This document shows positions 1 through 6,153 of a stretch of DNA of 6,338 bases, piece after piece. Origin of the DNA: Thermomicrobiales bacterium (GTDB taxonomy: Bacteria > Chloroflexota > Chloroflexia > Thermomicrobiales > UBA6265). Position 1 is the stretch's first letter; every line of letters starts with the position of its first letter. The notes under the pieces are model-generated. The model was not told the origin of the DNA. It worked only from the letters and a program-made list of their open reading frames with translations, and did not search any database. Location of the stretch: NCBI GenBank assembly GCA_030447145.1, contig JAUJLY010000180.1, positions 1 through 6,338 of the forward strand, given 5' to 3'. Made by a program: the position numbers and the translations under genes.

Positions 1-242
1 CCATGTCCGCGGGGATGCCACCACGCTTGAGTGGGGACGCCAGCACGCTGCAGTGCCCTCAGCCAGCGTCCGGTCTGGTCGCTCATGACGTTGAAGTCGC
101 TGAGACCGTGCAGGCTCAGCACGGCCGCGCGAACCCGGTCGGCGTCGGGGCGGTAGTTCCGGTGACGCCAAAAGCCGTTGACGTCACCGGTCCGCCGCTC
201 CAGGTGGCGCGCAATGCGGCGGATCTCGTCGCGGCACTGATC
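1..242 (-). CDS. S15-family peptidase/esterase (X-Pro dipeptidyl-peptidase, CocE-like), C-terminal catalytic fragment
   Basis: Translating the minus strand from about 242 down to 1 gives an uninterrupted segment of about 80 residues typical of the S15 alpha/beta hydrolase family. In order it reads TGDVNGFWRHRNY (a common FW-R-Y block before the last strands), then AAVLSLHGLSDFNV, then AGVPTQAWWHPRGHG. In this family the Asp of HGLxDxNV (codon 96-98) and the His of the final GH (codon 3-5) are the acid and base of the Ser-Asp-His triad; their spacing of 31 residues fits. The nucleophile Ser and the whole N-terminal half (several hundred residues in the family) are absent: upstream of ~242 the sequence becomes a peptide-transporter permease on the other strand. 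The 3' part continues off the left edge. As written it is a gene fragment without a start. The family assignment is strong; the substrate (proline peptides, cocaine-type or acyl esters) cannot be told. Confidence 0.75.
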
Positions 243-860
243 GCGGTGGTCGGAGGTACGCTTGTCGGCGCGGCAGCCGGGTTCTTTGGGGGGTTGACCG
301 ACAGCGTCCTGATGCGTATCACCGACCTCTTCATCAGCCTGCCGCAGTTGCCGCTACTGCTGCTCATTACCTTCCTCTTCAAGCAATCGATGCAGAATTG
401 GGCGGCGACCGTTTTCGGTGCGGCTCAGGTCGGTACCTTCATCCTCATTGTGGGTGTCATTGGTCTGCTCGCATGGATGCCGACGGCGCGTCTCGTCCGG
501 GCGAGTTTCCTCTCGATGAAGGAGAAGGAGTTCGTCGAGGCTGCACGATCGATTGGTGCCGAGCAAAACTCGCTTATCTTCAGGCATATCCTGCCGAACG
601 TGATGAGCCCGATCATCGTTGCGGCGACGCTTGAGGTCGGCTCCGCCATCATCACCGAGTCGTCACTCTCCTTTCTCGGCCTCGGCTTCCCCTACGATGT
701 GCCGACCTGGGGCGCGATGCTCTTCAACGCGAAGGATCTCCTGCAGTTCAGCCCGCACGAGGCAATCATCCCCGGCACCATGATCTTCTTGACGGTACTT
801 GCGATCAACTACATGGGCGACGGCCTGCGGGACGCGCTCGATCCGCGCAAGACAACCTGA
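237..860 (+). CDS. Peptide/oligopeptide ABC transporter permease, DppC/OppC type, 5'-truncated
   Basis: This is the inner-membrane permease of a binding-protein-dependent importer for di/oligopeptides or similar solutes. Homology to the family begins near 237 with AVVGGTLVGAAAGFFGGLTD, the usual stretch of an early transmembrane helix plus the GYFGGWxD-like loop, followed by MRITDLFISLPQLPLLLL. The cytoplasmic EAA coupling loop that docks on the ATPase is intact at 537-599 (EAARSIGA ... ILPN), then ITESSLSFLGLGF, WGAML and the typical end MGDGLRDALDPR; stop TGA at 858-860. About 205 residues are present against roughly 280-320 in the family: the first ~80-100 residues, including helix 1 and the GTDxxGRD block, are missing. 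The open frame extends left to base 3, but those ~78 residues do not resemble a permease and are antisense to the S15 fragment, so I do not count them. No ATPase or DppB partner is visible; they may lie outside the window or beyond the break. Confidence 0.85.
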   Translation: MIAVVGGTLVGAAAGFFGGLTDSVLMRITDLFISLPQLPLLLLITFLFKQSMQNWAATVFGAAQVGTFILIVGVIGLLAWMPTARLVRASFLSMKEKEFVEAARSIGAEQNSLIFRHILPNVMSPIIVAATLEVGSAIITESSLSFLGLGFPYDVPTWGAMLFNAKDLLQFSPHEAIIPGTMIFLTVLAINYMGDGLRDALDPRKTT

Positions 861-889
861 TCGCCGCATTCCACCTCGTTACAGATGAC

Positions 890-923
890 AACACCCATGC
901 TGGAGCCATCCAGCATGGGTGTT
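890..923. terminator. Strong hairpin, terminator after the permease gene
   Basis: A perfect 15-bp stem: AACACCCATGCTGGA (890-904), 4-nt loop GCCA (905-908), and its exact complement (909-923), 30 bases after the permease stop. The following bases (TTCTGTTGTGT) are T-rich but not a clean T-run, so efficiency is uncertain. Its symmetry means it could work in both directions. Confidence 0.7.
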
Positions 924-973
924 CTGTTGTGTCGTCGGTTCAGGATTTTAAAGCGGTGATCGAAACAAATGCC

Positions 974-1065
974 CACTGTAGGGGCCGCACCCGCGAAGCG
1001 GTCTTGGCCCGATCGACCGAAGGTCGATACCAGGGCGGGTACTTGCATCGAGTACCGCTCTAGTG
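974..1065. repeat. Palindromic multi-hairpin element (REP/MITE-like or structured leader)
   Basis: Three hairpins are packed in 92 bases: an outer GGGCC/GGCCC pair (982-1010) enclosing CCGC-GAA-GCGG; ATCGACC-GAA-GGTCGAT (1012-1028); and GCGG(G)TACT ... AGTACCGC (about 1035-1058). The two ends are imperfect inverted copies of each other (CACTGTAGGGG at 974-984 against CCGCTCTAGTG at 1055-1065). This organisation is like short palindromic interspersed repeats, but there is only one copy in the window. A structured 5' leader of the downstream peptidase gene is the alternative; I could not match it to a known riboswitch class. Confidence 0.4.
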
Positions 1066-1135
1066 TCCCAAGTGTAAGTTGGGGAGATAGCTTGGGCATG
1101 GCGGTTGCGGGAGCGCAGGACAAATGCATGTACGC

Positions 1136-1140
1136 GGAGG
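1136..1140 (+). promoter_or_regulatory. Ribosome binding site for the M23 peptidase
   Basis: GGAGG lies 10 nt before the ATG at 1151. It supports starting the gene at the twin-arginine signal peptide rather than at in-frame codons of the catalytic frame such as 1105, which lacks a convincing site. Confidence 0.6.
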
Positions 1141-1150
1141 GCAACGCACC

Positions 1151-2118
1151 ATGAAACATCGCATCTCCCGGCGCACGCTTCTCGCTGGCGCAGCGGCGAC
1201 GGCTTTGGGCACCGTTGTCCCCCCAACGCTTGCCCAGCCAGCTGGAACTGGACGATACCGGTTGGGTATCCCGGTGAGGTGTTCGGTGACGGGTTCTTCA
1301 TGCGACACGGCTTCGCAACGGAGAACACCTGGTTCAACCCGGGTGCGTGGCATACTGCTGAGGATTATTACGTGCTCGATGGTGATGCCGGTGGCGCCGG
1401 TGTCTATGCGGTTGCGGATGGTGAGGTGGTCTTCGCCGGCTTTGACTATCCGGGGCCGGTCGTCATCGTTCGCCACGCTGAAGACCTCTATTCGATGTAC
1501 GGACACCTCGATTATGACCTTGCCGTTGAGAGCGGTTCCGTGGCCCGGGGCCAGCTGCTTCGCACGGTTCTGGGACGTGACGACGGTCGCGCCCCAAGCC
1601 ACCTCCACTTCGAGGTCCGGCGTTTTCTCATCACCCCGGAAGTCAATGGGGCGGCACCCAGATATGGATTTGCCTGTGGGCCCAACTGCGCACCGGGACC
1701 GGGCTACTGGCCAATCGATGCGCCGGAGCACCCTGCAGCAATGGGGTGGTTGAACCCGACGCATGTAATGGCAACCCGGGCATTTACGAGCGGTGTGCCT
1801 GAGGGCGTTGAGGTGGTCGTTGCGCAGGACGCCGGGGAGCGTACGGAGTTGAGATCCGCGCCAGAAGGGGAGCCGGTCGGCGAGATGCCGCTACTTCCTG
1901 GTACCCGGTACAAGCTGCAGGACATCATGTCCGGGCCGGTGGACTCCACGGAGACGAGCGCAGAGGGCTACCAGCTCTGGTATCAGATTACAGTCCCAAA
2001 TCGGGCCAAACCAGTGTGGGTCCAGGCTGCCGTTCCTTCCACACATGACACCGGCTCCCACGGGCGTCCCTCCTCAGTCCGGATCGATTTCCTGCCGCTG
2101 GCGATTGCAGGAGAATAG
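1151..2118 (+). CDS. Secreted M23-family metallopeptidase with Tat signal and SH3-like C-terminus, frameshifted
   Basis: Likely an exported zinc endopeptidase of the LytM/peptidoglycan-hydrolase type. The start ATG at 1151 follows a good GGAGG and encodes a twin-arginine signal (MKHRISRRTLLAGAA, then ATALGTVVPPTLAQ). The catalytic domain is in the -1 frame from about 1249: GYPGEVFGDGFF, then WHTAEDYY with the HxxxD zinc motif (His 1351-1353, Asp 1363-1365), the M23 core ADGEVVFAG and YSMYGHLDYD, and the HLH zinc/catalytic motif (1600-1608). All zinc ligands are present. About 1786-2060 resembles a bacterial SH3-type wall-binding fold (LRSAPEGEPVGEMPLLPG ... VWVQAAVPS). So one base is lost or gained, or the ribosome shifts, between about 1219 and 1249; the reading frame stays open to TAG at 2116-2118. 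A sequencing indel is the simplest cause. If the shift is real the gene is a pseudogene or is rescued by -1 frameshifting. The Ala-Gln site suggests signal peptidase cleavage near LAQ-P. Confidence 0.75.
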
Positions 2119-2126
2119 GGCAGAGC

Positions 2127-2140
2127 CCGGGTTCGCCCGG
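2127..2140. terminator. Small GC hairpin just after the M23 gene, weak terminator candidate
   Basis: CCGGG-TTCG-CCCGG forms a 5-bp stem with a UUCG loop 8 bases after the M23 stop. There is no T-run after it, so termination is only a guess. Confidence 0.25.
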
Positions 2141-2197
2141 TTGCTTAGCTGCTCATCCTCGCGCCTCACCATTTCGCGCCCGGATGCTCCAGAGGGG

Positions 2198-2225
2198 TTG
2201 GCAGCATGTCCCGGGCTGATATGCT
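2198..2225 (+). promoter_or_regulatory. Candidate sigma-70-type promoter of the amidase gene
   Basis: TTGGCA (2198-2203) and TATGCT (2220-2225) are separated by 16 bp and lie 65 bp before the amidase ATG, in a 172-bp non-coding gap. The matches to TTGACA/TATAAT are partial and no start site is known. Confidence 0.3.
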
Positions 2226-2290
2226 CCATCGTATTGATTTGACGTCGCCCGCCGCTCGGGGTGACGGACGCGTACGAGGGAGTTCACTCC

Positions 2291-3211
2291 ATGGCCACCC
2301 ATCACTTCGAGCCGGATCACTACTTCACGACGATGGGTGCTCACGCGCCCGTGCTACACATCGCACCGGGCGACACAGTCATCACAACCACCGTGGATGC
2401 GACCGGGCAGGACGCCTCAAAGCGGAAAGTAGCCGAAACGCCCAATGCGCAAACCGGGCCGTTCTTTATCGATGGCACGGAGAAGGGTGACACCCTCATC
2501 GTGCGGCTTGAATGGATCCGGCCAAACCGCGACACCGGGTTTACCAATGCGCTGCTCGCGCCCAATGTCGTCGAGCCGGAGTTCGTCCACGAGTTGCAGG
2601 ATCTGCCGCGCTTTGACTGGAAGATCGACTACGACGCGTGGACGGCAGCGCCCCTGGAGCCGATCCCCGGGCTGGAACGTCTGCAAATTCCTCTCGACCC
2701 GATGGTGGGTTGCTTTGGCGTTGCCGCACGTGGCGGTCAGGCAATCTCGACGATGACGTCGGCGCAGCATGGTGGCAACATGGACTACCGGGGTTTCCGG
2801 GAGGGTGTGACGGTCTACCTGCCCATCTTCGAGCCTGGCGCGCTCTTTTCCCTGGGCGATGGTCATGCGGTCCAGGGGGATGGCGAGATCGTGGGTACCG
2901 GGATCGAGATCTCGATGGATGTCCAGTTCTCGGTCGATCTGCGTAAAGGCGAATCCATCGAGTGGCCGCGAGGCGAAAACGACCACGAAATCTTCACCGT
3001 TGGCAACGCCCGTCCGCTCGATCAGGCACTCCAGCATGCAACAACCGAGATGGTTCGCTGGCTGCAGAGTGACTTTGGGCTCGATGTTCGAGCCGCAAGC
3101 GCGCTCCTGGGACAGTGCGTGCAGTACGAGGTCGGCAATGTCTACGACCCCGCGTATACGATGGTCTGCAAAGTGCCTAAGCGAGTGTTGTCCTCACTGG
3201 GCACACACTGA
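2291..3211 (+). CDS. Acetamidase/formamidase family amidohydrolase
   Basis: A cytoplasmic metal-dependent amidase that hydrolyses short aliphatic amides (formamide, acetamide or similar) to ammonia and the acid; the exact substrate is not readable from sequence. The 306 residues match the short (~300 aa) bacterial branch of the FmdA/AmdA family. Visible blocks: N-terminal HHFEPDHYFTTMG (start of the beta-rich fold), GPFFIDGTEKGDTL (residues ~56-69), PMVGCFGVA (137-145), SAQHGGNMDYR (157-167) and GDGHAVQGDGE (189-199), the last two being the most conserved and probably forming the metal/active site. No signal peptide. I chose ATG 2291 because GAGGGAG (2276-2282) sits 8 nt upstream; a GTG at 2261 in frame would add ten residues but has no such site. 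The next gene begins 30 bp downstream on the same strand, so co-transcription is likely. All conserved blocks are intact. Confidence 0.88.
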   Translation: MATHHFEPDHYFTTMGAHAPVLHIAPGDTVITTTVDATGQDASKRKVAETPNAQTGPFFIDGTEKGDTLIVRLEWIRPNRDTGFTNALLAPNVVEPEFVHELQDLPRFDWKIDYDAWTAAPLEPIPGLERLQIPLDPMVGCFGVAARGGQAISTMTSAQHGGNMDYRGFREGVTVYLPIFEPGALFSLGDGHAVQGDGEIVGTGIEISMDVQFSVDLRKGESIEWPRGENDHEIFTVGNARPLDQALQHATTEMVRWLQSDFGLDVRAASALLGQCVQYEVGNVYDPAYTMVCKVPKRVLSSLGTH

Positions 3212-3229
3212 TGAATAGTATCCAGGAAG

Positions 3230-3236
3230 AAGGAGG
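3230..3236 (+). promoter_or_regulatory. Near-perfect ribosome binding site deciding a GTG start
   Basis: AAGGAGG, 5 nt before the GTG at 3242. It is the strongest Shine-Dalgarno in the window and the main evidence that the small zinc-ribbon frame is a translated gene. Confidence 0.75.
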
Positions 3237-3241
3237 CTCCC

Positions 3242-3442
3242 GTGGACGAGCAATTGACACGTGACAGTGACAGCGGCATCAAGGCTCCGGAAGGTGGACA
3301 CCCGGGGGATGCAGCCGACCAGGCATCGAATGGGCATAAGCCAGCTCCCCAGGAAGATCTGGTATGCGCGGTATGTGGGCACCCAATCGGCCAGGACGAC
3401 CTCGTCTGCCCGAACTGTGGGGTGAGCCTGGCAGCAGGATAG
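3242..3442 (+). CDS. Small zinc-ribbon protein (66 aa) downstream of the amidase
   Basis: The first ~40 residues are hydrophilic, rich in Gly, Asp, Glu and Pro, and probably disordered. They are followed by a compact treble of CAVCGHPIGQDDLVCPNCG: four cysteines at residues 42, 45, 56 and 59 in a CxxC-x10-CxxC pattern, which is the zinc-ribbon signature. It resembles the stand-alone zinc-ribbon family (CPNCG type) found as tails on many proteins. The start GTG has an excellent ribosome site and lies 30 bp after the amidase stop, so the two are probably one operon. Known fmdA operons carry fmdB, a small zinc-ribbon regulator; this protein is not a clear FmdB (it lacks the N-terminal P-x-YEYxC pattern) but could play an equivalent part. 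That is an inference. Stop TAG at 3440-3442. Confidence 0.7.
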   Translation: MDEQLTRDSDSGIKAPEGGHPGDAADQASNGHKPAPQEDLVCAVCGHPIGQDDLVCPNCGVSLAAG

Positions 3443-3447
3443 GATCG

Positions 3448-3491
3448 CGGCCCTCCCGATACCTGCGATTGCTGGCAGGTCGGGGCGGCCG
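3448..3491. other. Long imperfect hairpin between the zinc-ribbon and MFS genes
   Basis: CGGCC (3448-3452) pairs with GGCCG (3487-3491), CCCGA (3455-3459) with TCGGG (3480-3484) and CCTGC (3462-3466) with GCAGG (3475-3479), with small bulges and an 8-nt loop. There is no T-run after it, so it is more likely an attenuator, RNA-processing or translation-masking structure than a classic terminator. Confidence 0.4.
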
Positions 3492-3517
3492 TAAGGAATG
3501 GGACCGAGACCACGAAC

Positions 3518-4807
3518 GTGTCATCGACTTCAAGCGAAACTCGCCGGCCTTCCCAAACGGGATCGGAGCGTGATGGCTCGCCGCGCGGCATCATGCATTC
3601 GGTGCGCGCCTATCCTGCGTTCCGGCAGCTCATGCTTGCCACATTGGCAACCAACACTGCCTTTTGGATGTATCAGGTTGCGGTGGGTTGGCTGGCGTTG
3701 CAGTTGACCGACTCGCCGTTCTTCGTCGCGATGGCCGGATTCGTTGGCGGAATCCCCCTTCTCCTGATCTCCCTGCCGGCGGGTGTGATCATCGATCGTT
3801 TTGACCGGCGCAATGTCCTCCTCGCGGCCCAGGTCGGCGTCATGGTGGTCTCGGCGATCTTCGCGCTCCTGGTCAGCACCGGCCGTATCGAGCGCTGGCC
3901 CCTGTTGGTGCTGGTAGCTGCCTACGGCGCGATCATGTCCTTCATCTTCCCGACACGTACGGCGATCGTTCCCTCGCTCGTCGAGCGTCGAGATATGGCT
4001 AATGCCGTGGCGCTTAACTCCGCCAGCCAGAACGCGACCAGGGTAGTTGGGCCATCGCTTGCTGGCGTTCTTATTGGAGTCCTGGGGGTCGCGGAGACGT
4101 TCGCGGTCGCCGCGGTGATGCAGACGCTGGCGCTTGCGATGACCACCCGGCTCCCCTCACTGGCCCCGGAATCGAAACCCGGTGTCGAGCGAGGACTGTC
4201 CAGCCTCACCGTCGGCGCACGGGTAGTTGCACAGAGGCCCTATCTGCTTGGCCTCATCGTGCTGGCGCTGGCCCCGACGGTCCTCGTGATGCCCTATATC
4301 AACCTCATGCCGGTCTTTGCGCGTGATGTACTCGGGCTGGGCTCTTCAGGATTGGGCGTACTGCTCGCCAGTACCGGTCTCGGCACGGTGGCAGGGTCGC
4401 TGTCGGTCGCGCGTGCGTCGGGCGGTCGAGGTAGTTCTTCTGCGCAGATCATCACTGCCGCTGCGTTTGCCGCCACCATTCTGGCGTTTTCGCTCACGCC
4501 AATTGCGGTGGCAGCGGTGGTGTTGCTCTTTATCGCCGGATGGATGAGCGCCTCGTTCCTGGCGCTGAACCAGACTGCACTGCAACTCAGCGTCGAGGAT
4601 GAGATTCGTGGTCGCGTGCTCTCCATTTACCTGCTGACCTGGGGGATGCTGCCATTCGGACAACTGCTTGTCGGCGCGCTGGCGAGTCAACTTGGGACGC
4701 CAGTGGCGATGGTCGTCTCCTGTCTCATGGCGCTCGCAAGCATCGCAGCCATTACCCAACGGTTCCCATCGCTACGTCAGCCCAGGGGCGCAGGCGGCGA
4801 TATTTGA
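3518..4807 (+). CDS. MFS transporter, EntS/MFS_3-like exporter
   Basis: A 429-residue inner-membrane protein with a dozen or so hydrophobic helices, the usual size of the family. After a polar N-terminal tail the first helix is at about residues 38-62 (LMLATLATNTAFWMYQVAVG). The loop between helices 2 and 3 carries the MFS motif-A-like GVIIDRFDRR (89-98). Near the end, QTALQLSVEDEIRGRVLSIY and PFGQLLVGALA match the conserved C-terminal signature of the EntS / MFS_3 group, which exports siderophores, drugs and other small molecules by proton antiport. The start is uncertain: GTG 3518 has only a poor ribosome site, ATG 3593 would remove 25 polar residues and also lacks one. The frame is open back to the TAG of the zinc-ribbon gene, in the same frame. 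Co-transcription with the amidase and zinc-ribbon genes is likely; a link to amides or to an exported product is speculative. Confidence 0.85.
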   Translation: MSSTSSETRRPSQTGSERDGSPRGIMHSVRAYPAFRQLMLATLATNTAFWMYQVAVGWLALQLTDSPFFVAMAGFVGGIPLLLISLPAGVIIDRFDRRNVLLAAQVGVMVVSAIFALLVSTGRIERWPLLVLVAAYGAIMSFIFPTRTAIVPSLVERRDMANAVALNSASQNATRVVGPSLAGVLIGVLGVAETFAVAAVMQTLALAMTTRLPSLAPESKPGVERGLSSLTVGARVVAQRPYLLGLIVLALAPTVLVMPYINLMPVFARDVLGLGSSGLGVLLASTGLGTVAGSLSVARASGGRGSSSAQIITAAAFAATILAFSLTPIAVAAVVLLFIAGWMSASFLALNQTALQLSVEDEIRGRVLSIYLLTWGMLPFGQLLVGALASQLGTPVAMVVSCLMALASIAAITQRFPSLRQPRGAGGDI

Positions 4808-5029
4808 GCAGGGCCAATCACGATGGTGAAGGCACACCCGGATGCCTGGACCAAATCGAATAGCCGATCACTGCCCAGCCCACAGTGTCCTGAATTTCCT
4901 GGTGAGGTCCGGCACCTTAGAGATCACTGTTCCGTGTGCGGACATCGAAGGTTAGGTTTCGTTTCCGATTCCGCTATGTATTCCGAAACCGAAATTCCTC
5001 AGGCACCGTTAAACCGATGATGTGGCTTG

Positions 5030-5062
5030 TTGGCACCTGCGGTGCCAGGGCACTGATATACT
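5030..5062 (+). promoter_or_regulatory. Extended -10 promoter of the ABC exporter operon
   Basis: TGATATACT (5054-5062) gives an extended -10 (TGn plus TATACT, five of six matches to TATAAT). A TTGGCA (5030-5035) lies 21 bp upstream, too far for a normal -35, as in promoters that need an activator or rely on the extended -10. It would leave a leader of about 100 nt before the ATG at 5167. Confidence 0.45.
5031..5047. promoter_or_regulatory. Palindromic operator candidate
   Basis: TGGCACC-TGC-GGTGCCA is a perfect 7-bp inverted repeat with a 3-nt centre, overlapping the -35 side of the promoter at 5030-5062. Its size and place fit a binding site for a dimeric transcription factor; no regulator gene is visible nearby. 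Confidence 0.4.
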
Positions 5063-5166
5063 GCGACAGCAGGGACCCTCGGGCCTTACCGGTCTACCGT
5101 CATCAAGAACCCTCGGTCAATACTGGCCGCGGAGTCGTCCACTTGTGAGAGAGGCCGTTCTCGTTC

Positions 5167-6153
5167 ATGTCATCTTCCACATCACCGGTTCCGGAACCGA
5201 ATTCGGACGCCATCATCGAGACCCGGGGCTTTTCCAAGCGCTATGGCAAGTTCCTGGCGCTCGACAGTATCGACCTGTCCATCCCACGGGCATCCGTCGG
5301 GCTGCTTGGCGCGAATGGCGCCGGGAAATCGACGCTGATCCGCAGTCTGCTCGGAATCATCCAGCCTTCGGAAGGCAGCGCTCGTGTCGTTGGATACGAC
5401 ACCCGGACTGAGGGCATCAAGGTGCGCGAGCACGTCGGCTATATGCCCGAGGCGGATGCCCTGCCGATGTCCACGACGGCAGCCGATTTCGTCGGACACA
5501 TGGCGGAGATGAGCGGCCTGCCACCGCGTCAGGCCCGGCAGCGCGCCGCGGACGTGCTGTACCAGGTGGGCCTCGGCGAAGAGCGCTATCGCCTGATCAA
5601 GGGATTCTCGACCGGCATGCGGCAGCGGGCGAAGCTGGCTCAGGCGATCGTGCACGACCCAAAACTCGTTTTTTTGGATGAGCCGACGGCGGGCATGGAT
5701 CCGAAGGGGCGGGACGAGATGCTTGAGCTGGTTGAGCGGATCCACAAGACGATGGGGATTTCGGTGGTCTTCTCCTCCCATATCCTCGAGGACATCGAGC
5801 GTGTCTGCGACTACGTCGTCATTCTGGATGGCGGGCGGCTGATCACCTTACAGCCGCTCGGGGATGTCAATACCCTGACCGGTGAAGTCGCGCTGCAGCT
5901 CGAAAGCGGTGCCGATCAGTTCGCCGCAGCCCTGGCGGCGCAAGGAGTCCAGGCCAAACGATTCGAATCTGAAACCAGCTCCTACGACCAGCTCCTGATC
6001 AAGGTCGAGGACGAGCGGGTGTATGACCTCGTTCGCGATATTGCCGTTGCCCAGCACTTGGTGATCCGCGGCATGCGTTCCCAGGCACGATCGCTTGAGG
6101 ACATCTATCTCGGTAACGTCGGGGCTGCCCGGGAGGTGAACCGTGTCGACTAA
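5167..6153 (+). CDS. ABC-2-type exporter ATP-binding protein (CcmA/NatA-like)
   Basis: A 328-residue cytoplasmic ATPase that drives export through the permease encoded next. Visible in order: A-loop region KRYGKFLAL (~24-32), Walker A GANGAGKST (48-56), Q-loop region VGYMPEADA (90-98, with Pro-Glu where other ABC proteins carry Gln, as is usual in this subfamily), signature FSTGMRQRAKLAQ (147-159), Walker B LVFLDEPTAGMDP (167-179) and H-loop SSH (203-205). The remaining ~120 residues are the accessory C-terminal domain typical of ABC-2 ATPases. All catalytic residues are present. The start ATG has GAGAGAGG (5147-5154) 12 nt upstream, a slightly long gap. The stop TAA overlaps the permease start by 11 bp, so translation of the two is probably coupled. 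The substrate (lipid, antibiotic, ion or polysaccharide) cannot be inferred. Confidence 0.92.
   Translation: MSSSTSPVPEPNSDAIIETRGFSKRYGKFLALDSIDLSIPRASVGLLGANGAGKSTLIRSLLGIIQPSEGSARVVGYDTRTEGIKVREHVGYMPEADALPMSTTAADFVGHMAEMSGLPPRQARQRAADVLYQVGLGEERYRLIKGFSTGMRQRAKLAQAIVHDPKLVFLDEPTAGMDPKGRDEMLELVERIHKTMGISVVFSSHILEDIERVCDYVVILDGGRLITLQPLGDVNTLTGEVALQLESGADQFAAALAAQGVQAKRFESETSSYDQLLIKVEDERVYDLVRDIAVAQHLVIRGMRSQARSLEDIYLGNVGAAREVNRVD

Larger units (their letters stand above)
4808..5166. other. 359-bp gap without a convincing gene
   Basis: No frame here shows protein-like composition, a good ribosome site or a recognisable motif. It contains weak hairpins near 4831-4850 and 4908-4944, an imperfect inverted repeat at 4957-4994, the word GGCACC at 4911, 5002 and 5032, and the promoter/palindrome described separately. 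It is best read as the terminator side of the MFS gene plus the regulatory region of the ABC exporter. Confidence 0.5.

Noticed and set aside
3..236. Plus-strand open frame preceding the permease, which would supply its N-terminus
   Set aside because: Its ~78 residues lack membrane helices and the GTDxxGRD block, and the opposite strand encodes conserved S15 sequence with its Asp and His, so this is an antisense shadow.
969..1154. Possible 61-residue protein before the M23 gene
   Set aside because: It runs straight through the palindromic hairpins, has no ribosome site and no recognisable motif.
4823..5148. Two overlapping short frames (65 and 70 codons) in the gap before the ABC operon
   Set aside because: Low-complexity composition (RFRFRFR), no ribosome sites, and they cross the promoter and inverted repeats.
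5437..5460. Q-loop of the ATPase lacking the canonical glutamine (GYMPE)
   Set aside because: GYLPE-like sequences are usual in ABC-2-type ATPases, so this is normal for the subfamily.
5669..5675. T TTT TTG heptamer in the Walker B region of the ATPase, a possible -1 slippery site
   Set aside because: A shift would end at a TGA four codons on and destroy the ATPase; no downstream structure is evident, and a run of T follows simply from Val-Phe-Leu codons.
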